DNA of 64,000 bases from Daedaleopsis sinensis (lineage: Eukaryota > Basidiomycota > Agaricomycetes > Polyporales > Polyporaceae): NCBI GenBank assembly GCA_033807695.1, contig CM066303.1, positions 1 to 64,000 of the forward strand, given 5' to 3'. The first letter of the stretch is position 1. The number at the start of each line of letters is the position of its first letter. Made by a program: the position numbers and the translations under genes. Shown piece by piece: positions 9,276 to 20,200 of the stretch. The notes under the pieces are model-generated. The model searched no databases, had not been told where the DNA came from, and was given only the letters and a program-made list of their open reading frames with translations.

Positions 9276-10550
9276 CACCCTCTCACGAAAATTGTGCCGG
9301 CCACGCATCCGACTGCTGCCCCCGGTTCTCTGGCGGCTCAGACCCGCGCATCTGAAGACGACATCACTGGCACCAACTTGAACAACTTGAAGGCCTCGCG
9401 CAGACGCAAATCAGGTCAAAGCTCTGCCAATGCTGCAGCGAATGACGGCACGGCTGTGGCCACCAAGCAAAGCAAGTCGTATACGATCGGTGACCTTCCG
9501 CAACCTATCCAAAAGATTTTCACCCAGCGTTTCGTGCCCATCACTCGTCAATTCGTCGGCACACTCGACGCGTGGCAGGAGGTCTCGCTGAAAGAGTTCC
9601 AGCGCCTCTATCAGCACGCTGTCGGTGATGACCTTGCTAGCATGTACCCTCTTGGTAAAGATGACACCACCCACAAGCTCGTAAGTCCTTTGACTCGTTC
9701 AGATCTGATCGTGAAAGACTATTAATGTGTATCTAGATCTAGAAGAAGTTGAACGACTGGCGTGCGAAGTTCGCTACGACTGCGATGGACACGTTCAAGG
9801 AGATCATCGGCACTGACGACGAACAGCTCGCGGAGCTCTTTGCTGAGCCCAGCAATGTCGGAACGTATGCGAAGTACCTGTTGGGCGATGGGAAGGGTGC
9901 TGCGCCATTCTACTGGGCTGAGTGGAATAACGGCGAGCGCAAACGTGTACGTGCTCACACGACCGCTCCATCCAGCGGCGCACTCACCACAAATTGTTCT
10001 AGGGTCGCCTCCAAGGCGCAATGATCGTGGGGACCTTCGCCCACCATATCTCCGAATTAGAGGCGGTCCCCCACGCGGCACGCACACAGGACTTCCCACG
10101 CGGAGCACTCTGCATGTCTGTGCTCGCGGTGAGTAGTATGCAAAGTCTCGTCGTCGCTTCTAGTTACTAACTACCAACACTTCCACTCCGCAGACGGTCC
10201 ATACGCTCACTTACTACCAGACCGGGGTATGGGTTCCGCCGCCCAAAGCTCGCGGTTGGTTCTCTGCCGACAATTACTCCGATTCCTTCTACTGGGACAA
10301 TGGTGAAGAGAAATGCGACAAGAAGGTTACGCGTATCATGAAGGTGATCGATAGCCTGCGTTCTGAGGAGTGGTCGGCAATCTTCGAGGCTGCGCACACC
10401 GTTCTGAAAGCACGCAAAAGCAAAGCTGGACGACGTTCCCGGGCGGCGGGCCGCTTGAAGGGCAATGCAGCCGACGACTCCGAGGTAGTCGACCTGACGA
10501 ACACTGTGTCAGACGAGGACGAAGACTTGATGCTTATTGAAGATGACTAG
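9276..10550 (+). CDS. Conserved basidiomycete protein, first of two paralogues
   Basis: Four exons join in phase 0 (9276-9680, 9743-9946, 10003-10128, 10194-10550), giving about 363 residues plus an unresolved N-terminus. The start near 9294 is not an ATG, so a 5' exon is missing. The N-terminal part is Ser/Ala/Lys-rich, the centre is a globular domain and the last 30 residues are acidic. The order of conserved blocks (PFYWAEWNNG, then a GRLQGAM block, then PRGALCMSV, then a Lys/Arg-rich helix with EEWSAIFEA) matches the gene at 53591-56319, so they form one family. I know of no biochemical function. Relatives tend to occur in transposon-rich parts of mushroom genomes, but I have not searched. 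The acidic tail and basic middle fit a nuclear protein; that is an inference. Confidence 0.7.
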
Positions 10551-10875
10551 TAGTCATATGGTACATGTGCATGAACGATGCCAATCGGCTTCGTACTACT
10601 AGTCGCTATATACACGCAGTGTCTAGTATGCATCGAGTCCTCTAGGATCGACCCAGTAGCAGTGAGCGTGAGCCGTGATTCCGAGCCCGGGTTGGTGACT
10701 AGTACTAGAGCTTGTCAGCTCAGCTTACCCCTTAAGTTACGACCCACCTTAGCTGTGATATGCAACACGACAATGTTATATAACATGCTCTAACTTCGTT
10801 CATGTTGTATAGGTACGGGGACATAGACCATGTAACTTCGATTGAAGTTACTGACTACACAAGTTAAGGACCTTA
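10551..10875. other. AT-richer spacer with small palindromes
   Basis: There is no gene here. It contains a perfect inverted repeat at about 10844-10863 (GTAACTTC, GATT, GAAGTTAC) just outside the left terminal inverted repeat. That inverted repeat shares the GTAAC motif, so the true outer edge of the element may lie here. Confidence 0.5.
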
Positions 10876-10921
10876 TGTAACCTCCGTAACCTCCGTAACA
10901 TAAGGTGCGATTTTGCTGATG
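10876..10921 (+). repeat. Left terminal inverted repeat
   Basis: This 46-base repeat begins TGTAACCTCCGTAACC and ends GATTTTGCTGATG. It is the inverse of 14883-14933 and also contains a tandem TAACCTCCG motif. Confidence 0.75.
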
Positions 10922-11360
10922 AGGTCGTACCGTGCTTGCTCAAATGGGCGCGCCAAGATGGGACTGAGTCGGCGGGCGAGGGATAGATGGACTGAGCTGA
11001 GATGCCACGGAACAGAGTCGGAAGTGGTCGCCGGCGTAAGTATATAGGGGCGGAATTGAAGTCGGTGGTACAGTTCTGGAGGATCGGACGGGGAGCGAGG
11101 AGAGCTAGCACACAGTGGTGTCGGAGTGAGGCTGCAAGCGAGAATATTACTCGTTGAACGGCCACGACAGAGATACAGAACGATGGCGGAGAAGTAGAGG
11201 CTGCAAGAGAGAGGCACTCTAGGTGGATGTAGTGTGCTCTCGCGACTGGGCGCACTAGCATGTGTTTCCTGCGAGCATTTTGTGAGTGAAGGCATGGGTC
11301 ACACCTCGAGGAGACATTACCGGTCAGGGCAAGACGAAAGGTGCACGGGTTCGGAGCCAT
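10922..11360 (+). repeat. Promoter-side module, inverted partner of the ~50 kb copy
   Basis: This stretch is nearly identical, in inverted orientation, to about 49940-50460. Shared landmarks include the GGCGGGCGAGGG block, a GGAACAGAGTCGGAAGTGG block and a GTAAGTATATAGGGG block. More diverged copies occur at about 15430-15640 and in every 9 kb unit (for example 23080-23290). It lies upstream of the first exon of the 4HB genes and is probably part of their promoter region. Confidence 0.7.
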
Positions 11361-11693
11361 CGGCCGCGCGCACAGGTGGAGTCAGGCGTACGTTGTGCAA
11401 GCGAAGAAGAGCGGGCGGAGCATAATATTAAGCGAATGCAGGACGTCGTCGGGGACGAGAGGCGCAGAGGCGGCCCGGGCAGCGGCACCGCGTTCGCGGA
11501 GAAACCCAGCGTGGGAAGTACGTATATGAGCGTTTAGCTGCACTGCCTCTGCTGTCATCGTCGCGCTCTGCCAGGCGCTACCAGCTGCTACCGGAATCCG
11601 ATTGCCCACCTGTGGACGTCACTCGTTTGAACCCATCCACGTAACCACCCGCCCATATACTCCCGCTCACGACTCGCAGCCCCCGCACACGCG

Positions 11694-14600
11694 ATGCCTT
11701 CCGCTTCCAAGCCGTCGTCTTCCCCCGGATCCCCGCGAGTCCCCGCACAGTCATCGGCGCCTCTGCCGTCGACGTCCACCCAGTCTGTCCGAGTGTATAT
11801 GCGTACACGCCAGGTGAGTGCTGCGTTCTCCTTGAACCTCTTCCTTTCCCTTCGCTCGCATTTTGCGGCCGTCATAGCTCTTTGAGCTCTGCTCGTGTTC
11901 CTCATCGGTAATCTGGAGAGAGCACGCACAACGTGCTCTCTACTACGATGTCGAGCACTCCCTTCTATTCCGCTCTCGCTCGATCCTGTCCTCATCGAGC
12001 TGTTGCTCACGCAATCGTGTCTTATCATACCTTGGGCTGCCCTCCCGGGTACGTCTCGCGATGCAGGTGCATTTCGTACAAATCTCGGTGCCGTCCTCTG
12101 CCTCAATATCGTTGGCGCACGGCCCCCAGCCGACAGCTCCGGGAGTGTCAAGTCCATAGTCGTTCTTACGACGCACGTCCACAGCACACACCACCGTCCC
12201 TTGCAATCCCCACTGTGTGTGGGTCATGGGCGGGGCCTGACTCTGTGGACCGCGGCTGCGCCACTCGCTCCGCCGTCCACATACCTTGCGCCGACCGTCA
12301 TTAGTCCCGCTCCACCCGTGACACCTACTGCGAAGCACTTGCGCCCACCATTGATCGCATGCAATGGCCGGCGATACTGTCTACGTGCCCTTCTCTGGGC
12401 TGGGAGAGAACTCGTCCCTGCTACATGAATCTGTTGCCGTGTTCGCCTAACGCTCGCTCTGCCGCCCCTCTACCAAATTGCCAGGTCGCCGTGCTGATCC
12501 AATGCTGTTTTACAGAAAGTCTCCGAGGCCGCCATCAACGTTCTCGGGACCGCGAGCAACGTCGCACATGAATTGCTGAAGGTCAGCGTCGACGTGCTCC
12601 AGTTCGCGCCCATCGTCGGACTCGAAGAGGCTGCACAGACGTTGCTCAATATCTGGGACTCGTTGCAGCTAGTTGATGTGAGCTCTTCCGTTAGACATCT
12701 TCGGACTTCGCTGACAACTCCCTCAGATCAACCGCCTAGCGTGCCTCCGGCTCACGGAACGGTGCGCGACGGTGCTCCTGTCCATCCGCGAGGAGATCGC
12801 AGAGACCGGAGACGACGTCGGCGTGGAGCTGCAATCGCCGCTCATACGTTTGCTCGAGTGTGTCCTCCCGTTCACTTCTGTCTCTGTTCGCGTGCTGACT
12901 ATGCACAGATCGTACCGCGAGGTGCACCGGTTCCTCGTCAAGCAGACGCACCGGCCGTTTATCAAGCGGTACCTGCAGCGCGACGAGATCCAGCGCGCGC
13001 TCTCAGGGTGCCACGCCAGCCTGAATGACGCGCTGAGCATGTTCAACGTGCGTCGTTCCGTTTATCACCCGGGACGCGCACTGACACGCCCACATGCAGA
13101 CCTCCATCCAGATCCGCATCCTCAAGCAGGTGCTCGCGGCGGAGCGGCGGCGGCAGGCAGACACCGCCGCCATCCTCGACTCGATCGCCCAGCAGCAACA
13201 GCACGCGCACGCGCCACCGCCCGGGGGCCCGGGGCTGCTGCTCACGGCCGGACCCACGCCGCAGGATGGCCGCGTCCTCGCGCAGCTGCAGGCGGTGACG
13301 GCGAAGCAGGACGAGCGGGACATGGTGCACGACGTCGCGGATCTCCGGCAGCTGATGCGCACCGCGCTGCAGGCGAACAACGACGTCGAGATGATCCAGA
13401 TCCTCCAAGTCGGGCGGGACGAGATGCCCGAGGCGATCAAGACGCTTCAGCGTGCGCTCGAGAAGGAGGTCGAGCGGGAGCAAGTCATGGCGGAGCAGGA
13501 GGACACGGTGCTCGTCACCACGACGGCTGTGGCCGCGCAGGAGGCCGTGCACCCGCAGATCATCGCTGGGGCGGACCCGACGCGGTCGGCGACGGTGCTG
13601 AGCACGGAGAGCAGCCACAAGACGTCGAGCTCGGTCGCGAGCAGCAGCCGCTCGCGCGCGTCGCGCGACACGCTCGACCGGGAGTTCATCGAGACGGGAA
13701 TCGACGCGCTGCGGCGGCTGAGCGGGGCGGAGACGACGCTGCCCAGCTGGACGATCACGCGGTACGAGGTGCCGCCACCGGCCACGTGGGGGCGCACTGA
13801 CAAGCTTGGGCACACAGCCTCAGCATCCGTTCTTCGTATAACACGATCCCCTCCCCCTCCTCATCGTCCGACACGACGAAGAAAGTGTTTGGAAGAGGCA
13901 AGCCCAAGCCCGTCAAGGTCACCTCGACCACCCGTGACGACGCCTCTGCTCTGGGTGAAGTGCGCACACCTCGCTTACCCCGCCTTCGTGCACGTTGACC
14001 CTTCATTTCCCCAGGACCACGCGTACCCGTCACACAGACAGGACAGAGACCGAGACAGAGAGCGGGCGCGGGACAGGGAGCGTGACAGGGAACGGTATCC
14101 GGAGAGAGATAGAGAGCGGAAGGAAGAAGGGCCCCCGGGGGAACTTACACGTATGCTTGGTGCGTATTGCAACTCCTCTTCCATCATCATTCGATCCGAC
14201 CTCGCCATGCAGGATACTTGTTCTTTACTGCCTCTGAGGACCGGTCGTTGGTGCTGGAAGTATGTGATAGAGTGTCTGCTAGCGAGGAGAATGCCAAGGA
14301 GGCTGCGAAAGCTTTGAGACGCGAGTTCAAGTGCGTCCACACCATCGCTTATCTCCATCTTAGCTCATGATCTATGATACAGAGGAGGAGAGCCTTCAGC
14401 ACAACTCTCTGCCGCAATAATTTGGGCTATAATGCTCCGAAACTGCTCTCTCGCTTTCGTCGAGCAATGCGCCGCTCGCAAGTTCCTTGACTCTCTGGAG
14501 AAGGTCTTGAAATCAAAATCCACACCTCCCGTGGTGCGCGAACGCCTGATTGTGGTTCTAGCTGCTGCATCGTTTGCGAGTAATCCAGGTATGGGTATGC

Positions 14601-14813
14601 TCTATCTTCATCTTCCTGCAAACTCGGCCGTTGACGCACGGTAGATTCCGGATTCCGGCATCTATGGCGAAAGGTTAAGAAGGATGATCAACCTGACGAG
14701 GTAAGTATGTTCCTCAGTGACGTGCGCATTGTGTAGGAGACCGACGTGCCATGCAGGGTGTTCCATTTGACCCCGACGACGCGATGTTCTATCCTGCTAC
14801 CCCACGACACTAG
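11694..14813 (+). CDS. 4HB (MLKL-type) / VHS-domain fusion protein
   Basis: Exons 11694-11813, 12516-12677, 12727-12857, 12909-13047 and 13100-~13764 match the TKL kinase gene at 17228-22441 exon for exon; exons 2-4 have the same lengths (162, 131, 139 nt). They encode a shortened Ser/Pro-rich start, the four-helix-bundle domain and a coiled-coil region. At the point where the kinase domain would begin, a GTACGAG donor made from kinase codons can splice (CTGAC branch site, CTCAG acceptor near 13826). It joins in frame to a different gene: a basic KKVFGRGKPKP segment, an Arg/Asp/Glu repeat and a VHS domain (GYLFFTASEDRS, WAIMLRNCS, KFLDSLEKV, FRHLWRKVK blocks). The gene ends at a stop at 14811-14813. 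The VHS part resembles LSB5-type endocytosis and actin-patch proteins, which bind ubiquitin or cargo. The parent's C-terminal region is missing. Function is inferred only. Confidence 0.65.
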
Positions 14814-14882
14814 ATTGGCCCCAATTCCCTGCAACCTCCTCAAGTCGATACTCTTCATCCGCAATCCGTGTCTCCTCCACAA

Positions 14883-14933
14883 CATCAGCAAAATCGAACC
14901 TGATGTTACGGATGTTACGACACGTAGGTTACA
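14883..14933 (-). repeat. Right terminal inverted repeat
   Basis: This 51-base inverted copy of 10876-10921 lies about 70 bases after the stop codon of the fusion gene. Inner 30 bases match with two differences; the outer 8 match exactly. Confidence 0.75.
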
Positions 14934-15429
14934 TGTCAACTTACAGGTTTGACAACCTCGTCTTAGGTCTAAGTTGCGAAGATTGCGCAGGTTACACTAT
15001 GTGGTCCAGTGAGTCACCTTTATTGTACTAGTAGCTGCTTGTATACGCTTCGCTTGGCAATACCATCTCGTTCTAGTCCAATGCTGAGTGCACTAAGATG
15101 AGACGAGTTCAAAACACATCTAGAATGCAATTGGTCCAATGCCTAGCGGTAGAAGCCCCTCGCCGCAGACCCCAATCAAATGAGCCCCTCGAAGAATACA
15201 GTCCAGACTGATAACTTGTAGGCGCAGCTCCACACGGCGACCATGCATCTCGAAATCTGGCTCGACTACTTATCCACATCAGTGTTGCTATCAGGCTCGT
15301 CGTCGACAGCAGAGTACCACAATACGAGGGCGCATTGGAACTCTATACTATGCAGTGAAACAGCGGTAGTGATTGTCGAACTGGAAGGATGCACAGGGGT
15401 CAGAAGATAGAGCTAGTCCAGCGCAGTGA
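14934..15429. other. Spacer without recognised gene
   Basis: About 500 bases of moderate GC have no coding domain. Scattered GGTTAC motifs resembling the terminal repeats lie near 14985-14995. Confidence 0.4.
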
Positions 15430-16440
15430 GGGTGAATGGAGTGCAGAGAGTCGCCGGGCGAGGGTTAAATAGACTGACAGATGGCGTGGAACAGAGTCGG
15501 AAGTGGTAGCCGGCGTAAGTACATAGGGGCTCCGAGACGGATTTGAAGTCGGCGGGACAAGTGTTGAGGATTGGATGTAGGCTGGTACAACGCACGTCGC
15601 GACGAGGAGCGAGGGAGCTACTTGGTCCGTGTAGTGGAGTGAGGCTGCGAGCGGGTTAAATTAGCGAACACAGGATTACGACTCGGAGGCCACGCCGCCT
15701 GCCCACTTTGGAGACGAGCATGGCGGCGAGACCGCTGGTGAACCCAGTGGCTCCTCGTCGTGTCGGCCGCCAATGCCCATGCCAATGTGCTGGGAGAGAA
15801 GGTTTCTTCCAGCGGCGTGCGCGGTACGTCCCGTCGTTTCCGACACCCTTGAACGTTGTGCTCGCAGTCTGGCTCGCCCTGACTCACCAGCTGACAACAG
15901 ACCACGACTGGGGTGCCGCCGCGTCGCCGCCGTCGAGTCGCGCACGGCGCCGTCTCGTCGTGTGCCATCCGCCGTCTGTCACGCCCCGAATCACGCCTTG
16001 GGAACGTCGGACGGCCCGGGGGGTGCACTGTCGTGGACGGCCGCCGGCGGGCGAGCCCTGCCAGCCTGAGGTGAGCACGACTCTTATCCCTACCTGTCCC
16101 AGTTCGCAGTGCAAGTCGCGCCGACGTCGGTCCCCCCGCAGACGATCGGCCAGTCCATAGCCAGACCGGGCTGGCTGTGCCCACGTCTGCGGGTGAGCAC
16201 CTGGACGATCTCGTTGTCGTTCCGAACTTGCTGACTGGATGTGGCCCTCTTGCAGCTGTCCTTGGACGAGACGAGGAGAGTCGGAGGTGAGTGTGTCCAT
16301 GTCTCCAGTGTGTCTGACCTCACTCACCATCCGTCTCTTCTCCGCGCAGGCCCATCTACAGAGTGTCCGGTACAAGACGGGATCGTGACGCGAGGGACAG
16401 GGGTCAATGATCGGGTCGATAGACGTCGAGTGGGATGAGA
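15430..16440 (+). repeat. Decayed inverted copy of array promoter and spacer sequence
   Basis: Bases 15430-15640 resemble the promoter-side module at 10922-11360. Bases 15890-16350 resemble, in inverted orientation, about 24740-25170 of the 9 kb unit. The similarity includes aligned donor and acceptor sites on the strand read here: GTGAGCAC near 16073, GGGTGAGCACCTGG near 16194 and GTGAGTGTGTCC near 16290. Many small indels separate the copies, so this is an old duplication. No protein family was recognised. Confidence 0.6.
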
Positions 16441-17227
16441 TTGGGCGAATCTGGAGATCTAGGACCAACCACCGATCGCGGATCGCAGATGATGCGGCGG
16501 CGGCGGGGGATAGTTTGAGAAGAGAGCCACAAGATAGGTCGCTACAACGCAGAGAGGCAGGGACTGTTCCCGGGGACAAGTAACGATCAGCCGCTCGGAG
16601 GAGGGAGTGGAGGCTTGAAAAGGAGGTTGAAAGATATCCAGGTAGGACGTGGTACGGTAGTTGACGTACCCGGGAATGAGGAATCCTACTATAGTGAGTT
16701 CCCCAGTCCCAGTGTCTGTGATGTCGGTATCGCAAGATCACAGGCCGTCGTTGACGAGGACCGGTCGTGAAGCAAAGGACTCTAACAGAAAGTCCCGCGG
16801 GTCAGTCAGTAATCCGCCTTTGACCGCGACGCACCGGCTGTACACGCCGTCACGAGAGAAGTCGCACCCGGACCAGAATCGTAAAGCTACAATGTTATTT
16901 TTCTGTGCCCGCAGTCGACTGCGCGAGGTCGACGGACCAGCGTCGAGCGCGGCGTATAAGATAAAGATACAGGACGAGGCAAATAAGGGGTGTGGGGGTA
17001 ACGAGAAACAATGCGGATATGTAGTGTGATGGCTGTAAAGCGAAAGTTCCTTCCGAATAAAGTCAAGTCCGTTGCATGCGCACGCGTGAATGTGAATGTC
17101 TGTAAGAGGCTGTGTGTGGATGTGCGTGAATAGAGGCGTGCGAATATGTGCGAGTATATGCGGATGCGAAGCGATGTGCGATGGCGGCGAGTGTAGAGAC
17201 AAGGTTGATGAAGTTCACAGACTCAGG
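16441..17227. other. Spacer downstream of the TKL kinase gene
   Basis: No coding domain was recognised. It contains the 3' flank of the kinase gene and a GT-rich stretch at about 17095-17165. Transcription termination of the kinase gene is presumably here, but no clear signal is visible. Confidence 0.4.
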
Positions 17228-20200
17228 CTACAGCGACGTCGGTTCGACCTGGTCCGTCTTGAACCGGAGGCGCGCGAGGAGCACGCTGTCCCACCGGCCG
17301 GTGTTCCCCGACGCGGACACCTTCTGCGCGTACTGGTGGCCCCCGACCTGCTCCTCGTCGTAGTGCGGTCCACCGACGAGGGCCGCCGACGGCTCGAGCT
17401 TGGCGAACGAGAACTCGCCCCAGGGCGCGCCGGAGCGTGTCGCGGAGAAGACGTTGAAGTCAACCTGGCTGTCCGGGTGCTCGTGGCTCACGAAGAGCGC
17501 GTAGTCTTGCGCCTCGAGCGTGCCGATAACTGAGGTAAACGCGAATGAGGTGTCAGCCACGAGCGATGACGGAGAAATGGAGCGAGAGAGCGCGCACGCA
17601 CTGAGGTACAAGTCATCTTTGGTGATGTGGTGCTCCGACGCGTAGATGGCGAGGATCGTGTCCGCGTTCGCCTTGAACCACTTCTTGGGCGTCGCGAGCT
17701 CGTCAATGTACCGGTAAGCAGTCGACTCCGTGAACAGGTGCGCAGACTTGTGGCCCGCGCGGAGCGGCGACGAGTACCGTCGTCTGTCGGCACACAAATC
17801 CGCAGGTTAGCACCGAGCCCGTCATTGCGTGTGAGAAACCGGAACACGCACGAATACTTGGTCTCACCGCGGTTCCGCGAGCTGAGCCACGACTGGATCA
17901 TGTCCATGCCGCGCTGCGCGACGTTCCGCTTGTCCTGCCGCTGGTTGCCCGAGTTCACACGTCCGTAGCCGTATAGAGACGGGATCTCCTTGACGCGTCC
18001 GTTCGAAGACTTGGCGGGCTCGAACGAGTTGAAGAGCGTCACGAATTCTCCGCCTGCACGCTTGTTGTGGTAGCCAACGGCCCCGAGCTGCACTGGGGTC
18101 GGGGTCCACAGCGGCAGCGTCACTAGCGTGCGCAATTCAGTCAGTACACTGTCAAGCGTAATCGGGAGCTTGCGAGGTACGTACGAGAGGGGTGGAACTC
18201 GTGCTGGAGGAGGATACGGTAGCGCCGCTCGTTGCGGACGTTGGATGCATGTTCGTCCGGCGGCGGCGGCGAAGAGTGTCGGACCAGGTCGTCGACTTGT
18301 TCTGTCCAGCTGTCGAGCAGCGATGATGAAGCGCGGCTACTGCACCGGCTGGAGTCAACCTGTTCATGACTGTGACTGTGTTCGGAGGCCATCTCCGCCG
18401 CGGTCGTGAAGGAGACGTCCGTCGACGCAGAGCCAACGTCCGCGTACGATGTGTCCGCTGCGGATAAGAAACGGTCAGATCCATGAAGGGACCCCGCATA
18501 GGCGCAGATATACTCACGGGGGAGGAGCGGGAGCGGGACGGGGTGCATGTCCGGCGACTTGCGTTTCTTCATCTGCTCGATCTCCGAGTGCCGCGGCGCG
18601 GGCGACTCCTTCAGGTCCGCGCCGTACCGGAGACGGAGCTGCTGCACCTGCTCGTCGATCCGCGTGAACGGCGGGCGGTACGTCGGGTCGCGGTGCCAGC
18701 ACGCGTGCAGAATCTCCGAGAGCTGCTGCGACCAGACGCGCTGCAGCGGTGGCTCGGGACGCATGTTCTCGCCTGCGAGATGAAAAGGTACGTCAGCTTG
18801 CGTGTCATGGAGACTCGAGATAGAGGGGCGTACGGATGACGAAGTGCCGGACCGCGTCGTCGTCGGCCATGGGCCACGGTAGCGCGCCCTTCGTGAGCAG
18901 CTCGACGACGGTGATCGCGAACGCATACACGTCGATCTCCTGCGTGAGCCCGCTCAGCCCGGACATGAGCTCCGGCGCTTGCCAGCGTAGTGTGCCGTCT
19001 GCGAATGGGGAGCGTGAGTACGCGTCGGGCAGAATGCGAAAGGGCAGAGGGCGCAACGTACGGGGAAGGGGCATCCCGCTTATCCGGTACGCCTCCGACT
19101 TCATCTCGCTCTGCCCGAAATCGGCAATGACGCAGTGCTTCTTGTCGTCGACGAGCACATTGGCCGCCTGTCCAACGCAAGTGAGCACACGCCCGGTATT
19201 AGTGTATAGACGGCAATCACCTTCAAGTCGCCATGCAAGACGCCCTTCGAATGGAGGTAGCCCATGCCCTTGGCGATCTCGTGGATCATCTTGAGCAGAT
19301 CCACCGCATCGAGGGATGGGAGGCCCTTGAGGTAGGCGACGAGGCTGCCGTTCTTGTAGTACGGGCTCACGAAGAACCACGGCGGGTCGCTGGAAGCGGA
19401 CGACGCGCCGAGGAGCTCGAGCACGTTCGGATGCTGGAGCGACTTCCAGACCGCGATCTGAAAGGGGTGTCAAGCGGCGATCAGCACACACGGACCCCCA
19501 AGGATACACGAAGTGAATCGGAGATGGGGGAGATGAAATCGAGGCGATCGACCATCGCCATTCAGAGATCTCCATCTGCACGAGGCGGCCGGCGAAATCG
19601 AGTTCATCCGGCCATCCAACAGACTCCTGTCGGGCGTAGAGAGTTCGATGAAATGAATGATGCACTCACCTCGTGCACGAACAGCTGCCGCGGCGTCGTC
19701 GGCGCGAGCACCTTGATCGCGACCGCCCGGCTCCTCCACGTGCCCTTGTACACGTCCGAGAAGAAGCCCAGGCCGATCTTCTCGTCCCGGTCGACCTCGT
19801 ATCTTGTGATCGTCCAGCTGGGCAGCGTCGTCTCCGCCCCGCTCAGCCGCCGCAGCGCGTCGATACCCGTCTCGATGAACTCCCGGTCCAGGGTGTCGCG
19901 CGGGGCACGCGAGCGACTGCTGCTCGCGACCGAGCTCGACGTCGTGTGGCTGCTCTCCGTGCTGAGCACGGTCGCGGAACGCGTGAGGTCCGCGCCCTCG
20001 ATGATCGGCAGGTACACGGCCTCCTTCGCGGCTACAGCAGAGGTCGTGACCAGCACCGTGTCCTCCTGCTCCGCCGCGACCCGCTCCCGCTCCACCTCCT
20101 TCTCGAGTGCGCGCTGAAGCGTCTTGATCGCCTCGGGCATCTCGTCCCGCCCGACTTGGAGGATCTGGATCATCTCGACGTCGTTGTTCGCCTGAAGCGC

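Larger units (their letters stand above)
10876..14933 (+). mobile_element. TIR-bounded segment carrying the 4HB-VHS fusion gene
   Basis: Ends 10876-10921 and 14883-14933 are inverted copies of each other. Counting inwards both start TGTAACCT, and their inner 30 bases (TCCGTAACAT followed by a block ending in CGATTTTGCTGATG) differ at only two positions; the middle differs by a short indel. The 4.06 kb between them holds one promoter region and one complete spliced gene, with the gene's stop codon about 70 bases from the right repeat. I see no transposase inside and no clear target-site duplication. It therefore looks like a non-autonomous, gene-carrying DNA element or an inverted-repeat-bounded duplication. 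Sequence just inside the left repeat (from about 10922) is shared with the module at 50.4 kb, and that similarity stops where the terminal repeat starts. Confidence 0.6.

Noticed and set aside
12772..13813. Long overlapping frames on both strands across the 4HB coding region (up to about 340 codons)
   Set aside because: They are shadows of the GC-rich coding exons. The exon chain conserved with the kinase gene at 17228-22441 fixes the true strand and frame.
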